NCBI RefSeq assembly: GCF_029626225.1
Contig: NZ_JARUBP010000001.1
Span: forward strand, 5,456,001-5,520,000
Direction of reading: 5' to 3'
DNA length: 64,000 nucleotides
From: Asanoa sp. WMMD1127
Lineage (GTDB): Bacteria > Actinomycetota > Actinomycetes > Mycobacteriales > Micromonosporaceae
The notes under the pieces are model-generated. The model did no database searches, was not told the origin of the DNA, and saw only the letters and a program-made list of their open reading frames with translations. Below, piece after piece: positions 1-8,536 of this stretch; position 1 is the stretch's first letter, and each line of letters starts with the position of its first letter. Made by a program: the position numbers and the translations under genes.

Positions 1-223
1 CGACGAACGGCACCACGATCCGGCCGCGGCGGGGGCGGCTCTCGACCAGGCCGAGGCCTTCGAGCTCCCGGAGGGCCTCGCGGACGGGGGCCTGGCTCGT
101 GCCGAAGTCCGCGGCGATCTTCGTCTCGATCAGCCGCTCGCCGGGCGTGAGCCGCCCCGAGACGATCAGCTCGACCAGCCCATCGCGGATGTTCTCGCTG
201 AGCGTCGGCTTGTTGACCCGCAT
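1..223 (-). CDS. GntR-family transcriptional regulator, N-terminal part (gene runs off the window start)
   Basis: Reading the minus strand from the ATG at 223 gives about 74 residues beginning MRVNKPTLSENIRDGLVELI and containing PGERLIETKIAADFG and PVREALRELEGLGLV, the typical winged helix-turn-helix of GntR regulators of the FadR/FCD type. The effector-binding C-terminal domain lies outside the window. The gene is divergent from the molybdenum hydroxylase operon, with only 50 bp between the two starts, so it probably controls that operon and itself. Two palindromes in the gap are plausible operators. The family call is secure; the ligand is unknown. Confidence 0.85.
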   Translation of the reverse strand, partial: MRVNKPTLSENIRDGLVELIVSGRLTPGERLIETKIAADFGTSQAPVREALRELEGLGLVESRPRRGRIVVPFV

Positions 224-232
224 GTGAACGAT

Positions 233-240
233 CGTATACG
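233..240. promoter_or_regulatory. Candidate GntR operator (CGTATACG)
   Basis: CGTATACG is a perfect 8-bp palindrome just upstream of the GntR gene start. FadR/FCD-type GntR regulators commonly bind sites with a GTATAC-like core, so this fits an autoregulatory operator. The assignment is by resemblance and position only. Confidence 0.45.
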
Positions 241-244
241 TTCA

Positions 245-260
245 TTATCGATATCGATAA
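245..260. promoter_or_regulatory. Perfect 16-bp AT-rich palindrome in the divergent promoter
   Basis: TTATCGATATCGATAA is its own reverse complement and is strikingly AT-rich for this genome. It ends 13 bp before the ATG of the first operon gene, overlapping where a promoter or ribosome-loading region would be. It could be a second operator half-array for the GntR protein or a site for another regulator. Confidence 0.45.
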
Positions 261-273
261 AAAGGGGCCGCGC

Positions 274-1065
274 ATGCTGACCGAGGTTCATGTCCCTGCC
301 GACGTAACCACCGCGGTGGGCCTCATCGCCGCAGGTGGCAAGGCCCTGGGTGGCGGCACGAGCCTGCTGCCGTGGCTCAACGACTACGCCTCGCCGCCTA
401 CCGAGCTCGTCAGCCTGCGCCGCGCCGGGCTGGGGGAGATCCACCTCGTCGGCGACACGGTGACGATCGGCGCCGCGGCGACGCTGGCCCAGGTCGAGCA
501 CGACCCGAGACTCGACTTCCTCAACCCGGTCGTACGCTCGATCGCCTCGGTCCCGGTCCGCAACCTCGCCACGGTCGGCGGCAACCTGTTCGCGCACCAG
601 CCGCACGGCGACCTCGCCGTCGCCCTGGTCGCCCTCGACGCCCGCGCGACCGTGCGGAGCCGGGACGGCGCCCGTGAGGCGCCGGTCGACGAGCTGACGG
701 CCGGCCACGGCCTCGTCACCGCGGTCACCTTCGCCAAGCCGGCCCCCGGCACCTTCCGCTACCTGAAGGCGTCCCGCCGCGTCTGGAACTCCGCGTCCAT
801 CGTCACGGTCGCCGCGACCATCACGGAAACGGCCGGCAGCGTCACGCTCGCCCGCGTCGCCCTCGGCGGCGTCGCCCCGACCGTCGTCCGCGCCCCCGCC
901 GTCGAGGCCGCGCTCACCGGGCAGCCCCTCACCGCCGAGACCGTCGCCGCGGCCGCCGAGCGAGGGCTCGCCGACATCGCGCCGGCCGACGACGCCTACG
1001 CCTCCGCGTGGTACCGCACGCGCGTCTTCCCCGTCCACCTCCGCCGAGCCCTGCTCGGCCACTGA
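274..1065 (+). CDS. FAD-binding subunit of a xanthine/CO-dehydrogenase-type molybdenum hydroxylase (CoxM-like)
   Basis: The 263-residue protein matches the medium, FAD-binding subunit of molybdenum hydroxylases. It has a FAD_binding_5 region with GGGTSLLPWL near residue 28 and the conserved RNLATVGGNLF near 104, followed by the CO-dehydrogenase flavoprotein C-terminal domain. Its role is to pass electrons from the 2Fe-2S subunit to an acceptor. The start ATG has an AAAAAGGGG purine run just upstream. It is the first gene of an operon whose next gene, the iron-sulfur subunit, starts 16 bp downstream. Family certain; substrate of the complex unknown. Confidence 0.9.
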   Translation: MLTEVHVPADVTTAVGLIAAGGKALGGGTSLLPWLNDYASPPTELVSLRRAGLGEIHLVGDTVTIGAAATLAQVEHDPRLDFLNPVVRSIASVPVRNLATVGGNLFAHQPHGDLAVALVALDARATVRSRDGAREAPVDELTAGHGLVTAVTFAKPAPGTFRYLKASRRVWNSASIVTVAATITETAGSVTLARVALGGVAPTVVRAPAVEAALTGQPLTAETVAAAAERGLADIAPADDAYASAWYRTRVFPVHLRRALLGH

Positions 1066-1081
1066 CCGCGAGCGAGGCGCC

Positions 1082-1578
<497 letters not shown>

Positions 1579-1579
<1 letters not shown>

Positions 1580-2967
1580 TGCCCAAGACGAACCCGATCG
1601 ACCCTGACTACTTCAAGGACGAGCGCGGCACCGCGCCGTTCTCCGTCATCGGCACCACCGTCCCGCGCTCCGACGCGCTCGGCCACGTCACCGGCCGCAC
1701 CGAGTACTTCGAGGACCGGACCTTCCCCAACCTGGCCCACCTCAAGATCCACCGTTCGCCGCACCACCACGCCCGCATCGACAGCGTCGACTGCTCCGAC
1801 GCGCTCCAGGTCCCCGGCGTGCTGCGCGTCATCACCCACCAGGACGTGCCGGCCAACTGGTACACGGTCCTGCGGCTCATCGGCATCGGCCCCGACGACG
1901 AACCGGTCCTGGCCGAGGACCGCGTGCTCTACAAGGGAGAGCCGATCGTCGCCGTGGTCGCCGACTCGGAGGCCGCCGCGCTCGAAGGCGCCAGCCGCGT
2001 CAAGGTGACCTACACCGAGCTGCCCGCCGTCCTCGACGTCGAGGAGGCGCTGGCCCCGGACGCCCCGATCATCAAGCAGTCCGGCACCAACTACTTCGTG
2101 TACGAAGGCCACCACGCCCGCCGGATCCGGTTCGGCGACGTGGAGGAGGGTTTCGCCCAGGCCGACCGCATCTTCGACTGGCGCTACAGCTCCGCCCCGA
2201 TCGAGCACGCGCCGACCGAGACGACCGGCTGCATCGTCGTGCCGCAGCCCAGTGGCCGGCTGCTCATCCACAGCAACACCCAGGCCGCGTTCTTCACCCT
2301 CGACAACACCGCGCTGATCCTCGACCGGGCGCCGACCGACCTGCAGGTCAAGGGCGGCACCGTCGGCGGCGGCTTCGGCGGCAAGGTCGACGTGATGGTC
2401 GAGCCCCTCGCGTGCATCGCGGCCACGCTCACCAACCGGCCCGTGAAGTTCGTCTACACGCGCGAGGAGGAGATGCAGGTCTCGTCGCCCCGGGCGGCCG
2501 AGCGCATCTACATCAAGGACGGTGTCATGAACGACGGCCGGATCGTCGCGCGCAAGATCATGCTCTATGTGGACGCCGGCGCGTACTCCCGGCACTCGCC
2601 CTATGGCGCCACCAAGGCGGCCGCGCACCTGCCGGGGCCCTACACGATCCCGCACGTCTACGCCGACACCCACTGCGTCTACACCAACCGCACGCCGTCG
2701 AGCGCCATGCGCGGCTTCGGGGTCACCATCGCCGACTTCGCCATCGAGTCGCAAATGGACAGGGTGGCGCGGGAGCTGGGCCTGGACCCGCTGGAGTTCC
2801 GCCTGATCAACGCCTACCGCGACGGCGACATGAAGGCCCACCGCAAGGTCGCGTCCGGGACCGCGCTCATCGAGGTCATCCAGCGGGCGGCCGAGCTGGT
2901 CGGGCACGAGCTGCCGGAGAGCTGCCGCGCCCTGTCGTCGTCCACCCCGAGAGGAGCCGGAGCATGA
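1579..2967 (+). CDS. Molybdopterin large subunit of molybdenum hydroxylase, N-terminal half (CoxL/XdhB-like, split gene)
   Basis: The 462-residue protein begins MPKTNPIDPDYF and covers the a/b hammerhead domain and the first part of the molybdopterin-binding region: GGTVGGGFGGK near residue 260 and SSAMRGFG near 375. A true form I CO dehydrogenase would carry an AYRCSFR active-site loop; here the loop reads SAMRGFG, so CO is unlikely to be the substrate. A normal large subunit has about 750-800 residues. This ORF stops at TGA and the remainder is a second ORF overlapping by ATGA. The gene is either a natural split or an old frameshift. Confidence 0.85.
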
Positions 2968-3980
2968 CCCTGCTGCGCGGCCGCGGCTACGCCTCGGTCA
3001 ACTACCCCACGGGCATGAACCTCGGTGGCGACCCGTCCCAGGCGCTCATCCACGCCACCACCATGGGCGGCTTCGTGGTCAGCCTGTCCTCGGTCGACCT
3101 CGGCCAGGGTCTCAAGACCGTCGTCGCCCAGTGCGCGGCCGAGACCCTGGGCATCCCGATGGACAACGTCATCATCGACACCGCCGACACCGACACCGGA
3201 CCACACTGCATGGGTACGTTCGCCAGCCGCGGCACCCACCGCATCGGCAACGCGGTCATCATGGCCGCCCGCGAGGCCCGTGAGGTGATGCTCCAGGTGG
3301 CGGCCGACGAGCTCGAGGTCGACGCCGGTGACCTGGAGACCGACGGCTCCGGCTACGTGCTGGTCAAGGGCGCCCCGGCGAAGAAGATCCACATCTCGGA
3401 CGTCGCGCTGGCCGCCCACTTCAAGCAGGGCCGGACCATCTCCGGTCGCGGCATGTACCTCAAGGAGCGCAGCTACCCCGTCCCCGAGACCGGCGAGATG
3501 GACCCGGACTCGTGCCAGGCCCACGCCTGCACGGTGGCCGAGGTCGAGGTCGACGACGAGACCGGCGTGGTCACCGTGCTGCGCCTCTGGAACACCTACG
3601 AGATCGGCCGCGCCCTCAACCCCGCGATGGTCGCCCAACAGGTCGAGGGCGGCGCCTGGATGGGCGTCTCGCACGCCGTCTTCGAGTCGACCGAGCCCTA
3701 CTACCCGGCGTCCCGGGCCCACGGACCGGTCGACTTCTCGGAATACCTGATGCCGGGCCCCGGCGAGAGCCCTGCCCAGACCAGCGTCATCCTGGAACGC
3801 CCGAGCGCCAACGGGCCGTTCGGCGCCAAGGGCATCGGCGAGATGACCGCCAACGCGCCGATCCCCGCGATCGCCAACGCCATCTTCGACGCCTGCGGCG
3901 TGCGCCTGACCACGATGCCGTTCACCCCGGAGTCCGTCCTGCGTGGACTCGACGCGCTGCGCGCCGAGACGACACCGTGA
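2964..3980 (+). CDS. Molybdopterin large subunit of molybdenum hydroxylase, C-terminal half (split gene)
   Basis: The 338-residue protein begins MTLLRGRGYASVNYPTG and continues exactly where the previous ORF leaves off in the family alignment. It carries the second molybdopterin-binding domain, with DLGQGLKTVVAQ near residue 46 and PFGAKGIGEMTANAP near 284, whose glutamate corresponds to the catalytic base of xanthine dehydrogenases. It starts at an ATG within ATGA, preceded by its own GAGGAG ribosome site at 2951-2956. That suggests a functional separate chain that pairs with the N-terminal half. The stop overlaps the next start (GTGA). Confidence 0.85.
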   Translation: MTLLRGRGYASVNYPTGMNLGGDPSQALIHATTMGGFVVSLSSVDLGQGLKTVVAQCAAETLGIPMDNVIIDTADTDTGPHCMGTFASRGTHRIGNAVIMAAREAREVMLQVAADELEVDAGDLETDGSGYVLVKGAPAKKIHISDVALAAHFKQGRTISGRGMYLKERSYPVPETGEMDPDSCQAHACTVAEVEVDDETGVVTVLRLWNTYEIGRALNPAMVAQQVEGGAWMGVSHAVFESTEPYYPASRAHGPVDFSEYLMPGPGESPAQTSVILERPSANGPFGAKGIGEMTANAPIPAIANAIFDACGVRLTTMPFTPESVLRGLDALRAETTP

Positions 3981-4846
3981 CGCTGCTCGACCACGAGACG
4001 TTCAGCCGGCAGCTGCGCGAGCGGAACTACTTCGCCGACGACGGCCTGCTGACCGCCATCCGCCTGGCCATCGCCCTCGAGCGGCCGTTACTGCTGGAGG
4101 GCGAACCCGGCGTCGGCAAGACCCAGGTGGCGTACGTGCTGGCCGACGCGCTGGCCCGCGAGCTGATCCGGGTGCAGTGCTACGAGGGCATCGACGTGTC
4201 CCAGGTGCTCTACGAGTGGGACTACCTCAAACAGCTGCTGCGCCTGCGGTCCGCCGAGGTCGAGGGCGGCGCGGTCGGTGACCTCTACGCCGACGAGTTC
4301 GTCATCGAACGCCCGCTCCTGCGCGCCCTGCGCAGCGCCGCCGGCGCCGTGCTGCTCGTCGACGAGATCGACCGGGCCGACAGCGAGTTCGAGGCGTTCC
4401 TGCTCGAGTTCCTCGACAGCTTCCAGATCACCATCCCGGAGCTCGGCACCGTCACCGCCGCCGTGCCACCCCTGGTCGTGCTCACCTCCAACCGCACCCG
4501 CGAGCTGCACGACGCGCTCAAGCGCCGCTGCCTCTACCACTGGATTCCCTTCCCGGACGCCGCACGCGAGCGCGCCATCGTCGAGGCGCAGACGCCGGGC
4601 CTGCCCGCCCGCAGCGCCGAACGCCTCGTGCGGTCGGTCAACGTCATCCGCTCGCTGGGCCCGATGAAGCGCCCCGGCATCGCCGAGTCGATCGCCTGGG
4701 CGCAGGGTTCGCTCGCGCTGGCCGACGAGGGCGCGGACTGGGACGAGGCGCTGCGCGCGTCGCTGGGGCTGCTGCTCAAAAACGAGGAGGACGGCGCCCT
4801 CGTCGCCGCGCACGCCACCGAGGTCTTCGCCGATGACGACCGTTGA
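3977..4846 (+). CDS. MoxR/CoxD-type AAA+ ATPase, molybdenum hydroxylase maturation factor
   Basis: The 289-residue AAA+ ATPase shows Walker A GEPGVGKT near residue 40, Walker B LLVDEIDRAD near 125 and sensor-1-like LTSNRTREL near 170. CoxD proteins remodel the molybdenum hydroxylase to insert the sulfur ligand or metal at the active site. I chose GTG at 3977, which overlaps the previous stop as GTGA, over a much longer in-frame extension that would overlap the upstream gene. The next gene encodes the VWA partner, the standard MoxR-VWA pairing. Confidence 0.9.
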   Translation: MTLLDHETFSRQLRERNYFADDGLLTAIRLAIALERPLLLEGEPGVGKTQVAYVLADALARELIRVQCYEGIDVSQVLYEWDYLKQLLRLRSAEVEGGAVGDLYADEFVIERPLLRALRSAAGAVLLVDEIDRADSEFEAFLLEFLDSFQITIPELGTVTAAVPPLVVLTSNRTRELHDALKRRCLYHWIPFPDAARERAIVEAQTPGLPARSAERLVRSVNVIRSLGPMKRPGIAESIAWAQGSLALADEGADWDEALRASLGLLLKNEEDGALVAAHATEVFADDDR

Positions 4847-5987
4847 CCCACGACTCGTCGCGCGCACCGAGGACCACCTCTTCCGGTTCCTGCGGGCCCT
4901 GCACGACCACGGCGTACGCGTCCCCGCCAACAAGCAAACGTCGTTCTTCGCGGGCATCGACGCGCTGGCGCCGTCCACCACGGGCCAGCTCTACTGGGTC
5001 GGCGCCGCGACGCTGGTCACCTCGGAACCCGACCTCCAGGTCTACGAGGCGGTGTTCCAGCGGTTCTTCGGCGCGGCGGCCGACGCGCTGGTGGTCGGTG
5101 ACGAGCCCACGGCCGGCGACACGGAGGACGAGCCCACCGGCACGCCGGGGGAGAGCCCGACCGACGACCTGGCCGTCGCGGAGGCCGGCGGGGCCGGGCT
5201 GGCAGCCGCCCGGGTCAGTCCCGACCGCGTCCGCCGGTTCGCGTCCACCGGGCCCCGGGCGCACGACCTGATGCGGCAGCTCGGCCACGAGCTCCCGCAC
5301 GCGCTGCCGAACACCCGGTCCCGGCGTCGCCAGTCCGGCGGCGCCCGCCAACGCCTCGACCTGCGGGCCGTGTTCCTCGACTCCCGGCGCACCTACGGCG
5401 AGATCACCCGGCTGCACTGGCGCCACCGGCCGCCGCGCCCGCGCCGGGTGCTCGTACTCGTCGACGTCTCGGGTTCGATGAAGCAGCACAGCGCCGACTA
5501 TCTCCGCTTCGCGCACGCGGTGGTCGCGACCTGTCCCCGGGCCGAGGTCTTCACCTTCGGCACCCGGCTGACCCGGGTCACGGCGGCGCTGAGACGGTCC
5601 GATGTGGACGAGGCGTTGGCCGGGCTGGCGCAGCTCGTGCTCGACGCCGACGGCGGCACGCTGATCGGCCCGAGCCTGCGGGCGTTCCTCGACAACACGC
5701 ACCACACGGCGATGGCCCGCGGCGCCCTCGTGCTCGTGCTCTCCGACGGCCTCGAACGCGGCGACGCCACCGCGATGGTCGCCGCCGTCCGCCGGCTGTC
5801 GCTGCTCGGCCACCGGCTCTGCTGGTGGTCGCCGCTCGCCTGTGACCCCGGCTACCGGCCGGTGACCCGCGGCATGGCGGCCGTGCTCGGCCACCTCGAC
5901 GCGCTCACCGGCGTCCAGGACCTCGACACCGCGCTCACCGCGGTCCGCGCGAAGTTCGCGACACAGCGAAGGGGAGGACATGGCTGA
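4833..5987 (+). CDS. VWA-domain protein, CoxE-like partner of the MoxR ATPase
   Basis: The 384-residue protein has a C-terminal von Willebrand A fold with the MIDAS motif DVSGSMKQHS near residue 212 and a later VLSDGLERGD segment. CoxE proteins work with CoxD in maturation of CO-dehydrogenase-type enzymes. The central part (about residues 85-125) is acidic and low-complexity. The start overlaps the end of the ATPase gene by 14 nt, and the end overlaps the amidohydrolase start by 8 nt, so the whole stretch is one translational unit. Confidence 0.9.
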   Translation: MTTVDPRLVARTEDHLFRFLRALHDHGVRVPANKQTSFFAGIDALAPSTTGQLYWVGAATLVTSEPDLQVYEAVFQRFFGAAADALVVGDEPTAGDTEDEPTGTPGESPTDDLAVAEAGGAGLAAARVSPDRVRRFASTGPRAHDLMRQLGHELPHALPNTRSRRRQSGGARQRLDLRAVFLDSRRTYGEITRLHWRHRPPRPRRVLVLVDVSGSMKQHSADYLRFAHAVVATCPRAEVFTFGTRLTRVTAALRRSDVDEALAGLAQLVLDADGGTLIGPSLRAFLDNTHHTAMARGALVLVLSDGLERGDATAMVAAVRRLSLLGHRLCWWSPLACDPGYRPVTRGMAAVLGHLDALTGVQDLDTALTAVRAKFATQRRGGHG

Positions 5988-6906
5988 CTACGCGGGCGAC
6001 ATCGTCGACGCCCACCACCACGTCTGGCGGCAGGCCGACATGCCGTGGCTGTCCGGGCCGATGGTGCCGCGCATCTTCGGCCCCTACGAGCCGATCCGGC
6101 GTGACTACCTCATCGACGAGTACGTCGCGGACGCACGGTCGGCCGGCATCGGCGCCTCGGTCTACGTGCAGCCGAACTGGCCGCTGGACCGCGTGGTCGA
6201 CGAGGTCCGCTGGATCGCCGACCTGCACGAGCGCACCGGCTGGCCGATGGCGATGGTGGCCTGCGCCGACCTGTTCGCACCGGAGGCCGTCGAGGTCATG
6301 CGGGCCCAGCAGGCGATCAGCCCCCTCGTCGTCGGCGTCCGCCTCCAGCTGCACTGGCACGAACGCCCCGAGTTCCGCTTCGCCGAAGGCCCGGACCGGA
6401 TGAAGGACCCGGTGTTCAACGACAACATCGCGGCGCTGCGCGACCTCGGCTGGCTCTTCGAGCTCCAGGTCTTCGCCGGCCAGATGCCCGACGCCGCCGC
6501 GTTCGTCGCCGACCACCCCGAGGTCCAGTTCGTGCTCGTCCACGCGGGAATGCTCGTCGACCGCACCGACGCCGACGAGGTCGCGCAGTGGCGGGCGGGG
6601 CTGCGGTCACTGGCCGCCCATTCCCACGTCGCCGTCAAGCTGACCGGCCAGGGCACCTTCGTGCACCGCGTCGACGCCGACCTCAACCGGTTCGTCGCCG
6701 ACGAGGTGCTCGGCGAGTTCGGCGCCGACCGGGCGATGTTCGGCACGAACCTCCCGGTCGAGAAGCTGTGGACGACGGCGGCCGAGCTGACCGACGCGTG
6801 GCGGCAGGCCCTGCGCCACCGCACCGCCGACGAACAGGCCGACGTGTTCTCCCGCACCGCCCGGCGGGTCTACCGCCTCGACGACCCCGCAACCCACGAA
6901 AGGTGA
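5980..6906 (+). CDS. Amidohydrolase family 2 (TIM-barrel metal-dependent hydrolase)
   Basis: A 308-residue protein beginning with the metal-binding signature DIVDAHHHVW (residues 6-15), which is diagnostic of the amidohydrolase_2 superfamily of lactonases, decarboxylases and dicarboxylate hydrolases. Later LVHAGM and FGTNLPVEKLW segments fit the family. Because it is embedded in the molybdenum hydroxylase operon, it probably acts on the hydroxylated product, for example by opening a lactone or ring. The exact reaction cannot be read from the sequence. Confidence 0.85.
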   Translation: MADYAGDIVDAHHHVWRQADMPWLSGPMVPRIFGPYEPIRRDYLIDEYVADARSAGIGASVYVQPNWPLDRVVDEVRWIADLHERTGWPMAMVACADLFAPEAVEVMRAQQAISPLVVGVRLQLHWHERPEFRFAEGPDRMKDPVFNDNIAALRDLGWLFELQVFAGQMPDAAAFVADHPEVQFVLVHAGMLVDRTDADEVAQWRAGLRSLAAHSHVAVKLTGQGTFVHRVDADLNRFVADEVLGEFGADRAMFGTNLPVEKLWTTAAELTDAWRQALRHRTADEQADVFSRTARRVYRLDDPATHER

Positions 6907-6913
6907 CACCCCG

Positions 6914-7189
6914 ATGGCCCACTTCCTCCTGACGTACGGCTACAACGACACCCCGCTGCGCGCCGAGCGCCGCCCCGACCACCTGGAGCACCTCGCCAAG
7001 CTCAAGGCCGACGGCGCGCTCCTGCTCGCGGGCCCCCTCGCCGACCTCAGCGGCGGCGTCATCGTGCTGGTCGCCGACGACCTGGCGGCGGCGCAGGCGC
7101 TGGTGGAGCAGGACCCCTACACCCGGCACGACGTGACCAAGGACCGGCAGCTCCAGGAGTGGAAGATCACCGTCGGCCTGCCCGCCTGA
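6914..7189 (+). CDS. YCII-family protein
   Basis: The 91-residue protein MAHFLLTYGYNDTPLRAERR...HLEHLAKLKADGALLLAGPL fits the YCII fold, with the conserved R-x-x-H and GPL motifs. These small ferredoxin-like proteins often accompany degradation operons, and some act as muconolactone-isomerase-like or dehalogenase enzymes. It is the last gene of the operon, 7 bp after the amidohydrolase, and is followed by a hairpin. Confidence 0.85.
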   Translation: MAHFLLTYGYNDTPLRAERRPDHLEHLAKLKADGALLLAGPLADLSGGVIVLVADDLAAAQALVEQDPYTRHDVTKDRQLQEWKITVGLPA

Positions 7190-7203
7190 CCGGCGCGGCG
7201 CCG

Positions 7204-7234
7204 CCCGGCCCGCGGCGACGCGCCGCTGGCCGGG
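7204..7234 (+). terminator. Hairpin terminator after the molybdenum hydroxylase operon
   Basis: A stem of CCCGGCC(c)GCGGCG pairs with CGCCGC(t)GGCCGGG around the 3-nt loop ACG with one mismatch, 14 bp past the YCII stop. There is no U-tract, which is usual for high-GC actinobacterial terminators. Confidence 0.6.
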
Positions 7235-7859
7235 CGACGACCGCCTCTAGACGATTTACTTCGAGTCGTCGGCCGGTCTGTGGCCGGCCGTGTGAACGGC
7301 GCACCCAAGATCATGTGGGCTGGATCTGTTGTCCGGGTTGGTGTCCTCATGGTCATGTGCAGCGCAGCGGTGAACCTGACGGCGTGCCGCACCGACCTGA
7401 TGCACACGATCGTCCACCGGCCCTCGTGCTTACCGGATCCCGCGCACAGGATCAACGAGACTGGTGTCGACCGGCCCTCGAGCCCCTGCGGAACCGCCCC
7501 TTGCCTGGCCCCCCTTTGCGCCGCACCCCTGCGGGTATCGGCCTCGGCGGGGCTCCCCCAACCACCAACTGCCACCGCCGCCGCCCGCCCGGGCACGGTC
7601 GCTGGGTGGGGTGGGTCACGGTCGCCGCACCGGGCAGCACCGTCGCCGAGTCGGCGGTATCAGGAGCAGGCCCGCACGCACGGCACCACGGTGAGCGAGA
7701 GCTCTTCGATGTCCAGCTCCCTTACCCACCCGTCGATCCAGGTAAAGAAATGTCGCTATGGCAGCATTCTTTTACCTAGATCTCCACCGGTCGTGCCCAT
7801 AGCGGCGTGGCGGACGCGACACGCCGCTACCCGCCGACCCCGGCCTTGGAATAGATCTT
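7235..7859. other. Intergenic stretch with no recognisable gene
   Basis: Several short ORFs exist on both strands, but none has a recognisable family motif or a convincing ribosome site, and codon position bias looks poor. The segment lies between the end of the molybdenum operon and a decayed lectin-esterase gene, so it may hold further degraded sequence. The only clear structure is an imperfect inverted repeat at 7740-7777. Confidence 0.6.
7740..7777. repeat. Imperfect inverted repeat (13-nt arms)
   Basis: AGGTAAAGAAATG at 7740-7752 pairs with CATTCTTTTACCT at 7765-7777 with two mismatches around a 12-nt loop. It is AT-rich compared with its surroundings. It could be a remnant end of a mobile element or a terminator for the decayed minus-strand gene; neither is proven. 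Confidence 0.4.
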
Positions 7860-8520
7860 CTAGAGTCTGGCCCGGCGTTGGTTGGCGCCGCCGTGGCAGG
7901 TCCACAGGATGACTGCCGAGCCGTTGTCGGTGGCGCCGCCGTTGACGTCCAGGACAAGCCGGTCTGGCCGCTGCTGATCGTGCAGTCGCCGTTGAACATC
8001 CAGCGCTGGTGGCGCCGCGTGGCAGTCCCAGATCTGCAGCCGGTCCGGTGCCGGCGTGCTGCCGCCGAACTGTGCGAAGAACCTTCACGCCTCGCCGTTG
8101 GTCCAGGTCCGCGCGCCGTCCCACAGCCGGAGCAGCCGTCCACCGGGCCCGGCCCGTGTCCTCCGTCGAACGCGGCCCCTGCACCGGGTACCCCGTTGCG
8201 CACGAGCAGGCGGTGGTGACGTGTGACCCGCTGCCCGGGGGTCTGCGCGCGCAACCGTGGTCGCGCACGAACGTGTCGCGCAGCGACCGTCTCATTGGAG
8301 ATGGGCAGGACGTTGTCGGAGGTCCCGTGGATTCCGAAGTAGGCGATGGCTGCGTGCCCCCGCCGCATCCGCTCAGCTGCGCACCGGCCTACACGGCGAC
8401 CGCGCGGAATAGGTCGGCCCGGGCACACGCGATCGCGTAGCTCATGTCGCCCCCGTAGCCGAAGCCCATGGCGGAGCGTCGACGCAGCAGGCGAGGCGAC
8501 GTCGTTCATGGTCCCACCAC
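7860..8520 (-). pseudogene. Decayed feruloyl-esterase/PHB-depolymerase-type esterase with C-terminal ricin lectin
   Basis: Minus-strand translation in shifting frames gives a recognisable esterase: MGFGYGGDMSYAIACARADL, then GAQLSGCGGGTQP, then IAYFGIHGTSDNVLPIS, FDGGHGPGPVDG, and DGARTWTNGEA before a lectin tail with LVLDVNGGATDNG and WTCHGGANQRR. Several frameshifts and an in-frame stop break the reading frame. The catalytic GxSxG serine position reads GFGYGG, so the nucleophile is also lost. The tail ends at a TAG at 7860-7862. It lies directly downstream of the GH95 gene on the same strand and was probably once part of that operon, removing feruloyl esters from arabinoxylan. Confidence 0.75.
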
Positions 8521-8536
8521 GTCAATGGAAGGCGCC

